Source of the DNA: Helopsaltes ochotensis
Taxonomy: Eukaryota > Chordata > Aves > Passeriformes > Locustellidae
Direction: 5' to 3'
DNA: 64,000 nt
Assembly: GCA_013400155.1 (NCBI GenBank)
Contig: VXBM01001019.1
Location: forward strand, 7,433 to 71,432
Program-made: the position numbers and the translations under genes
Part shown: positions 38,742 to 49,890 of the stretch, piece by piece
How positions within the stretch are numbered: position 1 is the first letter of the stretch
How the letters are laid out: each line of letters begins with the position of its first letter
Notes under the pieces: generated by a model
Told to the model about the DNA's origin: nothing
Databases searched by the model: none
Seen by the model: only the letters and a program-made list of their open reading frames with translations

Positions 38742-41700
38742 TCACTGCTGTGACACAGGGTGGGGTGCACCTTCTCCGCAGCACTCAGATATTTTCCTCA
38801 TGGCTCTCCGTGTGAAGTCCACCTTCCCTCTTTCCTTCTTGAGAGCTGTGTACTCGTAGGCCTTCAGCTTGCTGTAATAGTCTGAGAATTTATTGTAGAG
38901 GATGGAGATGGGCATGCCATTCAGGATTATCCCGAAAGCAATGCAGAGGAAAGCAAACAGGCGTCCCAGGTGAGTTTCTGGACACATATCTCCATAACCC
39001 ACTGTAGAGATGCTCACCTACAGGCAAACCAACACGCAGCTTGTTAGCTGAGAAGAAATACGTGGACAGATAAGTTCACTGATCAGGGGCAATGTTAAAG
39101 TTAGCTATTTTGTATTACAAGTGTGAAATACTCTGTGCTGCTCTGTTTTGTTTTGTTTTGTTTTGTTTGTGTTTTTGTTTTTGTTTTTGTGTGTGCATAC
39201 CAGCTATCTTATGCAAAGTATCCCTAATTTAAAAAAAAAATCCCTCTCACAAAGTAAAGAAAGAATGGTTTGACACCATTCAGGAGGATTTTTCAATTTT
39301 TGCCCTGCAGAGGAAATTCCCAGACAATTTCCACACCAGCCTGTCCAGAAGGTGAGTGTGCTTGGCTGCAGGGCGAGGATAGATGTGACTCCCTGACCAT
39401 ACAAATCCACTGGTAGCTGCAACCCTGCTCTCTCATCGTGTCACTTGGAACAGATGTCCTGTTTCTAAATCCACTGTGCTGGTAAAACCCTGTATTTGGG
39501 ACTTATTCTGTGGGTTGTATTTTGAATTTTACCTTTGCTTGTCATATTTTAGGAACTAGTGAAAAACACATGAAAACCTTCAATTAATTATGAAATAAAT
39601 TTTCCTGTTTGCATTATAGGCTGAAATGATCCAGGACTTCGAAGTTTCTAGATAAAATCCCCTTTAATGATTACATAGCTACAAGGAACTCTAGCCTGGA
39701 AGTATTTGCAGTGTATGCTTGCAACATGTACAGTTATAGTGTTAAATAAGTACACAGGTGGATAATTTCTTCTGATTTCCTTTTGAAGAAGGATTTGGGG
39801 GTTATTTAAAATGTTTTAGCTTTGGTTGTTGGATTTGTTTTGGGGTTTTTTTGAGAGTGATGGTGTTTAGTGTATTTGTTTTCTATGAACCTGGACACTT
39901 TGCCAGCTCATTGTGCAAATACCTTCACATTTTTCTTCTCAGACAACATAATTTTCGCTTTCTAGCCTATGGATATGTGAGGGAACTGTGCTATGGGTCC
40001 AGTGCTACAAAAAGTACTGAAATTTTTCCTTTGTAAAATTCAGATCAAAAATTAATGGATGTTTGATTATGGAGATGCTACATTTGGAAGATGTACTCTC
40101 AAATATTCAGCATAACTCCTAACTTAAATAGTTTTACTACAGACATCTTGATGTTTTATAATTTTTACACTTAGTGAATATAACTTTTTTTTTTGTGGTA
40201 AAACTTACATATTCCTGTCACCTCTCACTTCCTAGTCTGTGCCAGGGATCTTTTTCAGCCAGTGAATTTTATTTAATTTTTTTCACAGTGTCACAACACA
40301 CTGTGGGTATCTGTTCAAAAGTAACCTGAAACTCTACAAAAATAACCCACAGACAGTAGGACTTCCACTGTAATGCTCCCCTGGCTTTACCACTGAAATA
40401 TGTCTTCAGAAGGTCACTGTGTAGAGTTTGCCATCCTCTAAAATGGTAAATAGAATGATATTTTATATGAAGAAAGCATTAGAGTACAGGAGACAGCACT
40501 GGGAGAGCACATTTTTAGGATGCACCCGGTGCTTCCTGTGGAATAAAAAGGATTAGTGATTTGATTTAATGGAAATTAAGTCACTGGATTTGAATGATAA
40601 TACAGGATAAATATTGCCAAAAATAAATACTGAGATGAAGGCAAGATGTTTATCTCTACCAGCCAGGACAAAAATGTTATCCTGTGATAAGGTTCTGGCA
40701 AAGTCTTATACATTGCCTGTAACAGTTCAGGAGGATGCTCCTCCTGCATGTGTGAGGTTGTGAATGCTGTTGGATTTTTATAAAATTTGAATGATCTAGA
40801 TATTTTAATTTACAGTCTTAAAGAACTAGTAGGCTTTAAAAAGTGTTTTATGCTTTGGAATTGCAATGTTCATGATAGAGCTCCTGTTTTGAGGACATTT
40901 GCTCAGCTAAGCAGGCCTTTTTCATCTAGCCATATAAAAGTATATTAGGAATATCTAAATGATTATGGTGTCACCAGTTTGCAAAAATGAGCCCTAAAGG
41001 TTTTGCACGGGCATAACCTGCCTGTTCAGAAAACAAAATATTTTACCAATGTATGAATCACCGATGTTTTCATTCCCTTGGTACATCACTTACAGATGAT
41101 CTGTGAAGGTCACATTGCAGGACCCTTTCCTTTATTCACTGTTTTTCTCCATCCTTCCATGGCCCAGCTTAAAGGGATATTCAGCACAGTTACACACATG
41201 CATGAGCACATTTAAATGTGTGCACCTATGCTTGCCTGTCAGCCCTTTATCTGCCAGGTGCTGAATCCCTGCACACGTGTGGTACACCACCACACCTCCC
41301 TGTCCATGGCTGAGCCAGAAGTGCAGACCTTGGGCTCCAGGAGGGCTGACAAGAAGTGACCTGGAATGGGCTGGAATTACTGCCCGATGGGCCCCATACG
41401 CATCTTGGTGCATCCAGTGTCTGATCAACCAGCATGCGATGCTCTAACTTCTATCCAGTCTGTTTGCATGGACTTCCTTCTCCAGGGAAGTGACTGGGAC
41501 AGAGCCAGACCCATAGCCATGCCCAGGGGTCAGAAAGTGCTCCTGAGGCCCCACATAAAAATGGACTATGCAGGCTGGCATCAGCTGCTGCAAAACAAAA
41601 TGTGTGTGACAATGGTCTAGGACAAGCCTTGGGGTTATGGATGTCCAGGATGTGGGTCCTGTGCCTTCCGTCAGCATTGACTATGTCTAGCTACCCCGAT

Positions 41701-43740
41701 TTCATCTAGGGTGCTATAAATACACACATCGGCAGCACAGCAGAATACAATCTCTTGTGTAAAATACCTGTGGGTCCTAATGCATTTTTAACAGTCAGAG
41801 TTCTGGGACAGCTTTCACTTTTGAGTGATCTGACTGTAGTTAATAAACTATGTCTTATCTTATAGTTTTATGGTGGGTCACAGAAGATCTACACATAGAA
41901 TAAGAATGAAAATCCTGTAACTACATAGCCTAATGCATGCTTTTTTTTTTTCCCTATTGTTTTGGCAACACTGACAATGCCTCTAGATTGGGAAACACTT
42001 TCTTTTATCCTATGTCTTTGACCACCTCTTCTTTAAAAGTGAAAATACTGTCTATGCTTGGATATATGGGAATTTCAAGACTGCCTGCCTGATTAAGCCT
42101 TGATTTAAGCTTACAGAGAGGTGAATGAGTGCATGTGTGTGTGTGTGCGCGTGCGCATATGTCCTGTAAGCTCAGAATTCAGAGCAGATGTTCACTGATC
42201 TGAGCCTGTTGTTTTCAAGACTGTCAGCAACTCCAGCAAAGAAGGGGAGGGGAGGGAGGGGAGGGTCTCTGGCTACCGAGCAAGGTAAGATGCGTTTACT
42301 TACAGCAGCCCACCACCAAGCGTGGGGAATGCTGGTGAAGTTGGTACTGGAGACATCGTGCTCCACTGTGTAGACCATGGCAGAGAAGGCGAAGATGCCC
42401 ATGGCAATGAAGAGCAGAAGGCAGCCCACCTGCTGGTAGCACTGGCGCAAGGTGAAGCCGAAGGCACGCAGCCCCGTGGAGTGCCGGGCCAGCTTGAGGA
42501 TGCGGAAGATGCGCATGAGGCGCATGATGCGAAGCACTTGTCCCACCTTGCTCACCCGTCCCACCTTCTCGATGTCGTGCTCGTGCTGGGAGCCCCGGCC
42601 CCGGGGCTGGTCGTCGTCAGTGAAGCACTCAAGCAGCAGCTGCAGGTAGAGGGGCAGGATGGCAATGAGGTCTACGGCGTTGAGGGCGCTGCTGGCGAAG
42701 CGGCGCAGGTCTGGCGTGGAGACCAAGCGCAGCAAGTACTCCAATGTGAAGAACGCGATGCACAAGGTCTCCACGTGCTCCAAGACTGGCCGGCTATCCC
42801 CGCTCCTCCAGTCTGCCTGCTGCATCTCCTCTACTGTGTTGAGCGCCAGGGCCACCACGGAGATGAGCACGAAGAAGCTGGAGGCCACCGCCATCACTTT
42901 GGCGGTGACAGAGGAGAAGGGCTTCTCCATGAGGTTCCAGAGGCGCCAGCGCTGGGGGCCGTAGTAGCGCATGTGGTGGAAGAGCTGCTCGTTCTCCTCG
43001 GCCTCCGCCTGGGAGCGCAGCTCCCGCTGGACCTTCAGCTGCTCGCTCAGCTCGTCCCGGCGCTCCTCGAAGCAGATGCGGCAGCAGCGGGGTGTGTACT
43101 TGAGGCGCACGCCCCAGTAGCTCAGCTCCTCCAGGAAGCTGCGGGGGCACAGCTCGTCCCTCACCCGCAGCACCCCCGAGGCGTAGAAGTTGTACACCAG
43201 CTGGAAGACGGCCGGGTCCCGGTCGAAGAAGTACTCGTCCACCTGGGCGGCGTAGTCGTCGCACAGGCCCAGCTGGCAGCGGCGGTCGGTGGAGGTGGCC
43301 AGGCGGCCCAGGCGGGTCTTGGGGTAGATGGCCACCGCCTGGTAGGTGAGGCGGTAGCTTTGGCCACCGACGTTGATGTTCAGCACGGACGGAGCAGATG
43401 CTGCGGACGGGCCTCTGGAGGAAGGAGCAGGGGAGCAAGGAATAAACGATGAGGGGCTTTCTCCCTTAAACGCGTCTTCGTGTGGCCATTTTCCTTGCTC
43501 TTTTTCTTCGTCCTCCTCATCTTCGTCGTCCACGTAATAATTGTAATTCCCCTCAGGTCCTAGTTGCAGTAGGGGCTGGGCGTTCAAGGGAGTGGTGGCA
43601 GAGGAACCACTCTTCTTGTCCACATGATCGACTTCCTTTTCCTTCCCCTTGCTGGGCTGCGGGAGGATGTTTGGTGCTTCCATCTCTCTGCCTTTATGTT
43701 TTAGGAAAGGAAACCCTTGCTGCCTGTTAAACTGCAACAT
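38742..43740 (-). CDS. KCNV2: KCNV2, voltage-gated K+ channel modifier subunit Kv8.2, two coding exons
   Basis: Coding exon 1 is 43740-42304 and exon 2 is 39017-38742 (stop TGA... read on the minus strand), joined at GCT GCT / GTG by a GT-AG intron of about 3.3 kb. The 570-residue product (human about 545) has an acidic N-terminal patch (residues 71-80), a T1/BTB domain (about 118-225), S1 (282-302), S2 (322-342), S3 (350-370), S4 with Arg/Lys at 404, 407, 410, 413, 416 and 419, S5 (432-455), filter TVGYGDM (484-490) and S6 (about 498-522). S6 has NGMPISI in place of the PVP hinge of ordinary Kv channels, as in Kv8.2. Known role: electrically silent alone, it pairs with Kv2 subunits in photoreceptors and shapes the dark current. 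The ATG at 43740 has A at -3 and an in-frame stop upstream at 43783; an earlier GTG at 43755 is unlikely. M20 is an alternative start. Confidence 0.96.
39144..39194. repeat. (TTTTG)n tract in the KCNV2 intron
   Basis: TTTTG units followed by TTTTTG units, about 125 bases inside the intron from the exon 2 acceptor. Read on the minus (transcribed) strand it is A/C-rich. Confidence 0.85.
39195..42120 (-). other. KCNV2 intron body: no recognised element
   Basis: AT-rich intron with no CR1, LTR or RNA gene that I could recognise. The 41.1-41.7 kb part is somewhat richer in G+C and carries short chance frames on both strands. Confidence 0.5.
42131..42158. repeat. Alternating purine-pyrimidine run (Z-DNA type)
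   Basis: GCATGTGTGT... passing into GTGCGCGTGCGCATATG. Nearly perfect purine-pyrimidine alternation with a CG-rich centre, in the KCNV2 intron about 150 bases from the exon 1 donor. Confidence 0.75.
42244..42265 (+). other. G-quadruplex-type run near the KCNV2 exon 1 donor
   Basis: Five runs of three or four G separated by single A on the plus strand. It lies about 40 bases inside the intron from the exon 1 donor (42303). On the KCNV2 transcript this is C-rich, so the quadruplex could form in the template DNA strand, not in the RNA. Confidence 0.8.
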
Positions 43741-43968
43741 AGTATTATTCCTCACTCTTCTCCCCTCTTTGCATACACCGGATCAAGCAGTTAACACCAG
43801 TCCTTTTCAACACTGCAAAAGCTGACAACCTGGTTTGCTTCTCTCTTTATCTCAGAAGTATCATGCACAGCACTGGTTCTGCATATTTCTCCCTGCCAGC
43901 CACCACTCCAGTTGTTGTGAAAGCTCTGTGTGGGATATAGACACATGAAGACTGCTGTTGACCGTTTT

Positions 43969-43984
43969 AATCTTGCTGACAGCA
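43969..43984 (-). promoter_or_regulatory. Candidate NRL/homeobox composite site upstream of KCNV2
   Basis: On the plus strand TAATCT is followed two bases later by TGCTGAC and AGCA. TGCTGAC is the MAF/NRL half-site core and TAATC is the core bound by CRX/OTX proteins. It lies about 235 bases upstream of the KCNV2 start codon. A second CRX-like core (GGATTA) is at 44166-44171. Short motifs occur by chance; support is the spacing and the known photoreceptor expression of KCNV2. Confidence 0.3.
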
Positions 43985-44171
43985 AAGATCTGAGCGCTTA
44001 GAGGAGGGGATTTAAGGGCTATTATCCTGTTCAAGCCTCGTTTCCCTTAGGCTGTGACGTGAATGATTATGGATCCATAAATCTATGAAAAATCAGTAGG
44101 GGGGAAAATCCCCTAAAGTTTTATTGCTAATAAAACCCACACATTTTCCTATTTCAAGAATATATGGATTA

Positions 44172-46819
44172 AAAATAATCTCAAATAAAAATGCATGAGG
44201 GGCAGAGAGAAAGAGAGCATTACGCATTTCCTTCATTCTCATGAGCATAGCATGGCTTGGTTTTCTTTAATGAAAATAATGAATAATTGATATGGAGATA
44301 AAGGGTAGGAACTCACTGGAGTAGCTCTTAAAATGTTTTCAAAAGGTGAGCAAATAAAAGTAATTTCATTTTATTCCCAGTTAGAATACCTCCATTTGGT
44401 TAAGAGCTGAGGAGTATTTCAGTCTGGGCCCGAAGCTTTGGATGTACTCTGGGACTGCAGGTCTAATGCTCTGCTGAGCTCAGTGGAAGCAAAGGGCAGG
44501 GGTGTGAAGGGGTTTCCAGCTTCAAACTCTTCATGAGCTGCTGAAAAACAGCATAAAGCCACTCTTGTTTCTCTTGCAGATTGTGTTAGAGCAGTATAAA
44601 TCTGCAGTGGGTAACTAGAAGGACAGGAGAGATGCTCTCCCTGTGTTTGGATGGAGGTTTCATCTTCAGCTCTGGTTGAGCTGGCCCCAGGAATTCCCGT
44701 AACAATGAGCATCCCAAAAACCAGGTTACTTGCCCTTGTCACTGGGAGCACTTCAGTGGGAGCTTCACTGAGCTGGAGGTCCTGTAAAGCAGGGGGTGCA
44801 CGCAACAAAATGCTGGTTCCTTGTGTATGCTCTGAGCACCTGACTTACAGCTCCTAAGCAGCAGCTCATTATTCCACCTGTATCCAGACTGATGCAGGAA
44901 GGGACAAGGCAATGGAGAACTGCTAGCTTTGGCAACACCCTTGATGGTCTGGAAGGCCTCCCATCTGCAATTCTGCCTTCTGCTTGCAGCTCCCTTTCCA
45001 TAGGCTGCTGGGTGAGTGTATCCCACAGCACTGCACCAGTGTCCTCACTTTGTTGTCCTCAAGCTCCTGTTCTCCTGCACTGGTCTCATGCTCTGGCATC
45101 TGCAGAACCCTATACTGTTGTTTTGGTGGCGTCCTATGTGAAGCAATTGCTGTTCCTATGAGAATGTCTCCTTTTTTTCCTGTTTCCTTACCTGCAGTTG
45201 TAGCTTTTGTATTTGTATTTACTAGTTCTTGACAAAATTGAAGATGCCATAGCTGAGCCTTTTGCAATACTTCTGTTCTCAGTCTGTATTCTAGTGAGTG
45301 GATCACACTAAACTGTTCAAGGTTTCTTTGAGTCACATTGTTTAGGGCCTGAATTGTTTGTATTTAACTCTGCTTGAAAGTGAATTTTCTGCCCTGGCTG
45401 TTCTTTTTCTTGATGCAAAAGAGGTAAGGCCCCTATTAATAGGGATTGTCAGCACCTCTTTAAACAGCACTGCTTTGCAGTTTGCTTCGAGCATTAAACC
45501 ATACCATGGTGAGTCCTTTGTATAGCAACCTTAATGCAAATTCATGTCAAGTTTCAAGGTTGTTTCTTTCTCCTAAGGAGACTAATTCAGGTGTAAGAAA
45601 AAGGGTAGTTCCACAATGCCATAGTTTTAGTGTGGAAAATTCTTGGATATTTCTTAATCAAGATCCAGGCTAGACTGCAACCATATTTTTCATGCCAGTC
45701 TCTGCTGTAGCATTTAATTTTGTCTTTTTTCAGGCTCCCTGACCTCACTTCTGAGAAGTAACCAGTAAGGTTTATTGCTCACTATTCAAGAGATCGTTTC
45801 CTATGGCATACTGCTGCAGAAGGAGCTTCTGGGTGAAAACTTCATGTCTGTCATGCACCAGCTCCTCATGCACATGGACTCGGATCTTGGACATTACTAA
45901 GCAAAGTAAGGAAGATCACTAGCTTTGGTCTGCTCAGACTTACCTCTTTGATCTAAATATTATTTGGAACAGAGCTCTGGGGTACCTGCTGCAGTCTGTT
46001 CAAACTTGTCTCTGACAAAATAGCTAAAATAAAATTGTTTAGTATATGTTCTTTATTTTCAGGTGGGAGTTGGTTCTGAGGTGCTGGATTCTCAGTCTAG
46101 CTACACAAGAAAATGAAGTGACTAGAAAGGACCCACTTTCCTCCCTTATCTACCTTATTCAGTGTGCTGCTTTTCTTCATAAACATCATTAATGGGAATT
46201 ACTCATCTTCTTGTATGGGGAAGAGCAGACCACGGGCTGCTTAAAGAACTAGTTAGTGAAGTCTCATGGGAATCTTTTTTTTTTTTTTTTTAAGTTATTT
46301 GAGTTATATCCTTGTCCCTTTTCAAGAGCTCTCTTTTAAGAGTGCAGGAGCAGCCAAACACAATGTGTTGAAAGCCAAGCCAATGGGACAGAAGGTTGGA
46401 TGGAGAAGGAAAGCATGTGAACACTGGAAACAAGGTGACATGGGAGGATGACAGAGATGCTGATCATCTCTATGGAGAGAAAATTAGTGTGACTAAAACT
46501 CAGATAGTATTCAAGCTGTCCAGGACAAGCTGTGAAGGAAAGCAAAAAGGGTTTTTTTGGTTTTTATATCTTAACAGCAAAAAAAGGATCAAGATAACAT
46601 CAGTCCGCTGCTTGATGAGGTCCAAATAAAATTACAGACACAGCAGAGAATGATCCCGCCTTTGTCATCTGTCTTCAAGACCAAGGATGGGCTGGTATTC
46701 TTGGAGCCCATTGTTGGAAGACTGTCCCCTGGGGAATGATAGATTCCCAGGCAATCCTGGAATTGTTTGAGACTTGCTGTTTCAGTTGGATGCACACAGG
46801 TACATGAGGCTGGATAGGA
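44172..46819. other. Intergenic DNA upstream of KCNV2
   Basis: No confident gene. It includes a T run near 46276-46292 and two overlapping coding-like minus-strand frames at 44.4-45.3 kb, described separately. The rest is ordinary AT-rich spacer. Confidence 0.5.
44923..45358 (-). other. Coding-like minus-strand open frame, possibly retroviral debris
   Basis: An open frame of about 145 codons begins after a stop at about 45358. The first part looks protein-like (ALNNVTQRNLEQF, then IHSLEYRLRTEVLQ, with heptad-like spacing of hydrophobics). A good splice donor (CTGCAG/GTAAGG) follows at 45192/45191, and the frame continues without it. The composition after the donor looks less protein-like. 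It might be a decayed envelope transmembrane helix or an isolated exon. I cannot assign a family. Confidence 0.25.
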
Positions 46820-47505
46820 TTCTTTCCATGGAAGAATTGGCTGATGCACTTGGCAGGACCTCTCTCCATTATATTTCATTTGTCTTGTGAGTCTGGAGAT
46901 GTCTCTGGAAGCTGGAACTTGGAAATTTGTCCCAGTTTTCAAGAAGGATAAAAAGAAAACTCTGGAAGTTATAGATCTGTCATTCTCACTGCAGTACATG
47001 GTAAAATTATAGGGAAAGTTTTTCTGGGAGTTACTGAAAAATGTGTGAGAGACAATGCAGTCATTGGTCACAGCCAACATGGGTTCACAAGGGATGAGTC
47101 CTGTTTGACCAATTTAATTTTCTTTTACGTCAAAGTAACCCATCTAGGTGGCCAAGGGAAGCCAGTAGATGTGGACTATTTTTTATTTTAGCAGAGTTTT
47201 TGGTACTGTGTGCCACAGTACCCTGCTGGATAAACTGCCTGGCACACAGCTAGTTAAGTCCATGATACTTGTTGTGTGAGCAGCTGGCTGGTGGATCGGG
47301 CTCAAAGGGTTTTGGTAAATGTTGTTAAATCAGAGGTCCCTCAGGGATCCATTTTAGCACCTGTGCTCTATAATGTTTTTATAAAAGATCTGGATGCAGG
47401 GATCAAGTAGGTGTGGGGACAATACTACACTAGGAAAAGTTGTGGACTCCCTTGAGGGTAGAGAGGTTCTGCAGAGAGTTGTGGGTAGATTAGAGATTTT
47501 GGCAA
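46820..47505 (+). repeat. CR1 LINE fragment from the reverse-transcriptase region, decayed
   Basis: Plus-oriented CR1 open-frame-2 DNA: 'GTCACAGCCAACATGGGTTC', 'GTCCTGTTTGACCAATTTAA', 'CAGAGGTCCCTCAGGGATCC' and 'TTTATAAAAGATCTGGATGC' follow the order expected across the polymerase domain. It is full of stops and indels, so there is no functional protein. It is cut by the LTR that follows. Confidence 0.8.
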
Positions 47506-48190
47506 CTACCAACCATGGAAGGCAGGAGCTTCCCTTGGAATGAAGAATGTAAACCTCCTTCCTCCAAATTATTATAGTTTTGAAATTAAGGGGCTCTCAG
47601 GCAAAGATATGGGAATAGGAACAACAGTTGTTTACTAGGAAAATTAAAATAAAACGTAGTACTACAAAACCCAACCAAACACTGCCAGTATCAAAATACA
47701 ACCTGACACCCTGTTGGTCAGGGTGATGGTAGCAGTCCAGTTAAGTCCTCCTGGAGTGACAGAGTGGTTCTGTTGAGGCAATGATTCTGTAGAAGGGTGT
47801 AGTTTTCCTTTGAGGTCCAGTGGTGGCAAGATAGGTCTGGTCTTCCTCTGGGAATCCTGTGGAAACTGGCTGTCCTGCTCTTCTGCCTCTTAGAGTTTTT
47901 TATCCAGGAATGCTTGTCTCCTCCCACTGGGTGGAGCATCTCCCAGTGGGATGATGTAATTTTATCAGTCCTGCAGTGAGCCTCGATGGCCCATTAACAG
48001 CAGATATCCCCTGGAGGGAGGATGGGTGGTGGAAGAGATAAAGAACACTGCCCCACCTGGTTTTAACAGCTGGCCCACTAACAGAAGGTCCCCCCCGGAT
48101 TTATGAAGGATGGGTCGTGGAAGAGATAAAGAAACACTTCCCCAGCTGGTTTTAGCAGATGGTAATACAATATATACTTTTGGTTACAAC
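47505..48190 (-). mobile_element. Antisense solo LTR with a duplicated U3 segment
   Basis: On the minus strand this reads as an LTR: a U3 with two near-identical tandem units of about 85 bases (47990-48073 and 48074-48161), then GGATAAAAAACTC (TATA-like, about 47895), a CTCAACAGAACCAC...TCACTCCAGGAGGAC stretch, and a U5 with CCTGAGAGCCCCTTAATTTC shared with the LTR at 27240-27594. It separates two CR1 segments. The edges are approximate. Confidence 0.65.
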
Positions 48191-48204
48191 TTGCATGGCA
48201 GCCT

Positions 48205-48836
48205 AAGACAGGTCAGCAGTGCCCTGGCAGGCAGGGACACCTCCTGTCAGGAGGAACACCCATGTCCTGGGAGAAATGAGGGACAGCATCAGCCAGGCAA
48301 GGGAGGGGATTGTCCTGCTCTGCTCTGCACTGGGACAGCCTCATATCCAATGCTGGAGGCAGCTCTGGATAAGAACATTGAACTATTAGAGAGTCCAGAG
48401 GTGTGTGACCAAGATGGGGAAAGTTCTCAATGGCAAGACTGAGGCCACTTGATTTCCTCAGCTTGGAGAAGAAGAGGGTGAGGTGACCTTGGGGCAACTT
48501 ACAACTTCCTCAAGGTGGGCAGTGGAGTGAGAGGTGCTACTCTCCTCTCTCTGGTGGCCAGTGAGAGGATATGGGGAAATGGATTGAAGCTGCATCATGA
48601 GATGTTCAGACTGGACATTATGAAAAGGTTCTTCATGGAGATGGTGGTCAATGATTGAATCATGCTCCCCAGGGAAGAGATCACAGAACCAAAACTGTCA
48701 GAATTCAAGGACTATCTGGACAACACTCTTAGTCCTATGGTTCAGGTAGTCCTGCAAGTAACGGGGATTTTGGATTCAGTGATTCTTATGAATCCCTTCC
48801 AACTTGAGATATTGTATGACTCTCTGATTCTATGGA
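48205..48836 (+). repeat. CR1 LINE 3' end
   Basis: Continuous CR1 tail: 'AGGGACAGCATCAGCCAGGC', 'GGGGATTGTCCTGCTCTGCT', 'ACATTGAACTATTAGAGAGT', 'CTACAACTTCCTC', 'AAAAGGTTCTTCATGGAG', 'CCCTTCCAACTTGAGATATT' and a terminal CTCTGATTCTATGGA. Same orientation as the CR1 at 46.8-47.5 kb. Confidence 0.85.
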
Positions 48837-49229
48837 TAGAAGAAATGTGAAAACTTAGCAGTTGGTAACACTGGAGAATGTTGTCCAATCAACCTGGCAG
48901 TGCTCTGGGTACCAGCTTCCTGAGAACAAGATTTTAACAACAGAACACTGTAATTAAAATGGAAGAGAATTGTAAGCAGATGAGTCTTTGCAAACTTTCA
49001 GTTTTAGGAGTGCTGGCTTTTCCAGGATAGGGTACAGCTGTAATAATACAACTGTAGTTGTAACGCTCTTTCACTGAGCAAATCAACTGCAGAATTGAGT
49101 ATATGCTCTTTTTCTTAGTTTAAAAATAAGAGAATTTTTAAATTAAAATTGCTTTAAAGAATTTTTATGATCCTATAAGGCCTCAGTCGATCAGTTTGTA
49201 CCTCATGAGGAACTTCTTATAGATCAGTA

Positions 49230-49330
49230 GTTTTTTAAGGTTGGGACAGGCCTATAAGATAATTTGTTCTACTTGAACAATGACCCCACAACTTCACTCA
49301 GTAATTTTGCCATTTTGCATGTTTCAAAGG
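49230..49330 (-). repeat. Probable CR1 3' end, minus orientation
   Basis: The plus strand reads 'AAGGTTGGGACAGGCCTATA' then 'AGATAATTTGTTCTACTTG', close to the reverse of a CR1 tail (usually AGGTTGGAAAAGACC...). Short and diverged. Confidence 0.4.
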
Positions 49331-49614
49331 GTCTAGACAGGCTCTTTCCTTGACATCCAGTGACTTCTGAAGCTAAAACTGTAAGGGGTGACTTGGCAAG
49401 TAAGAGAATTAAGATTCTGTTCTGTCTGCCTCTCCACATACCAGTACTTTTTAAAGAGGGATTGTTAAAAAAAAGGGAAATGGAATAATTTTTTTTTTAA
49501 TCCTGAGCTAGAACTTTTCCAAAATACTAGATCTGTGCAGAGCTGATGCAGTATTCACTCTATGTTTTGTCTCCACTCAGTTCAATTATTTAGATTCAAA
49601 TGTAAGTAGGTAAG

Positions 49615-49890
49615 CAAGTGTCGAGATAAGACAGAATGAACGATGTTCACGCCCTGAGATGTCCAAGGCAAAAGAAGGGCAGTTTATTTAGAAACCTTGA
49701 TATTTATAGAATTCCAAAAGTGGCCATGGATTGGAGGATGAAATTGCCAGCCCTCCAACCACACTGGTCAAACCAACAGTCCATCAATTCTTTCCTCCTC
49801 CATGAAAGTATTCAAAAACAACTATTATTTACATAAAAGTGCGTGAGAAACTCCATTAGAAAAATGTAAACATCAGAAGGCTCAGAAGAA
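49615..49890 (-). mobile_element. Antisense LTR fragment
   Basis: CAGTTTATTTAGA at about 49680 gives a minus-strand AATAAA. It is followed by 'GATATTTATAGAATTCC' and 'GGCCATGGATTGGAGGATG', a combination I associate with avian ERV LTRs in reverse orientation. The boundaries are not resolved. Confidence 0.5.

Noticed and set aside
42794..43438. A 214-codon minus-strand frame inside KCNV2 exon 1
   Set aside because: Out-of-frame reading of KCNV2; Arg/Pro/Gly/Leu-rich as expected from GC-rich codons.
42322..43452. A 376-codon plus-strand open frame antisense to KCNV2 exon 1
   Set aside because: It is a mirror of the GC-rich KCNV2 coding sequence. The product is a low-complexity Ala/Glu/Leu/Val/Gly mixture with no domain, and KCNV2 explains the region fully.
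43741..43755. KCNV2 start at an in-frame GTG (43755)
   Set aside because: Vertebrate initiation at GTG is rare, and an ATG with A at -3 follows five codons later.
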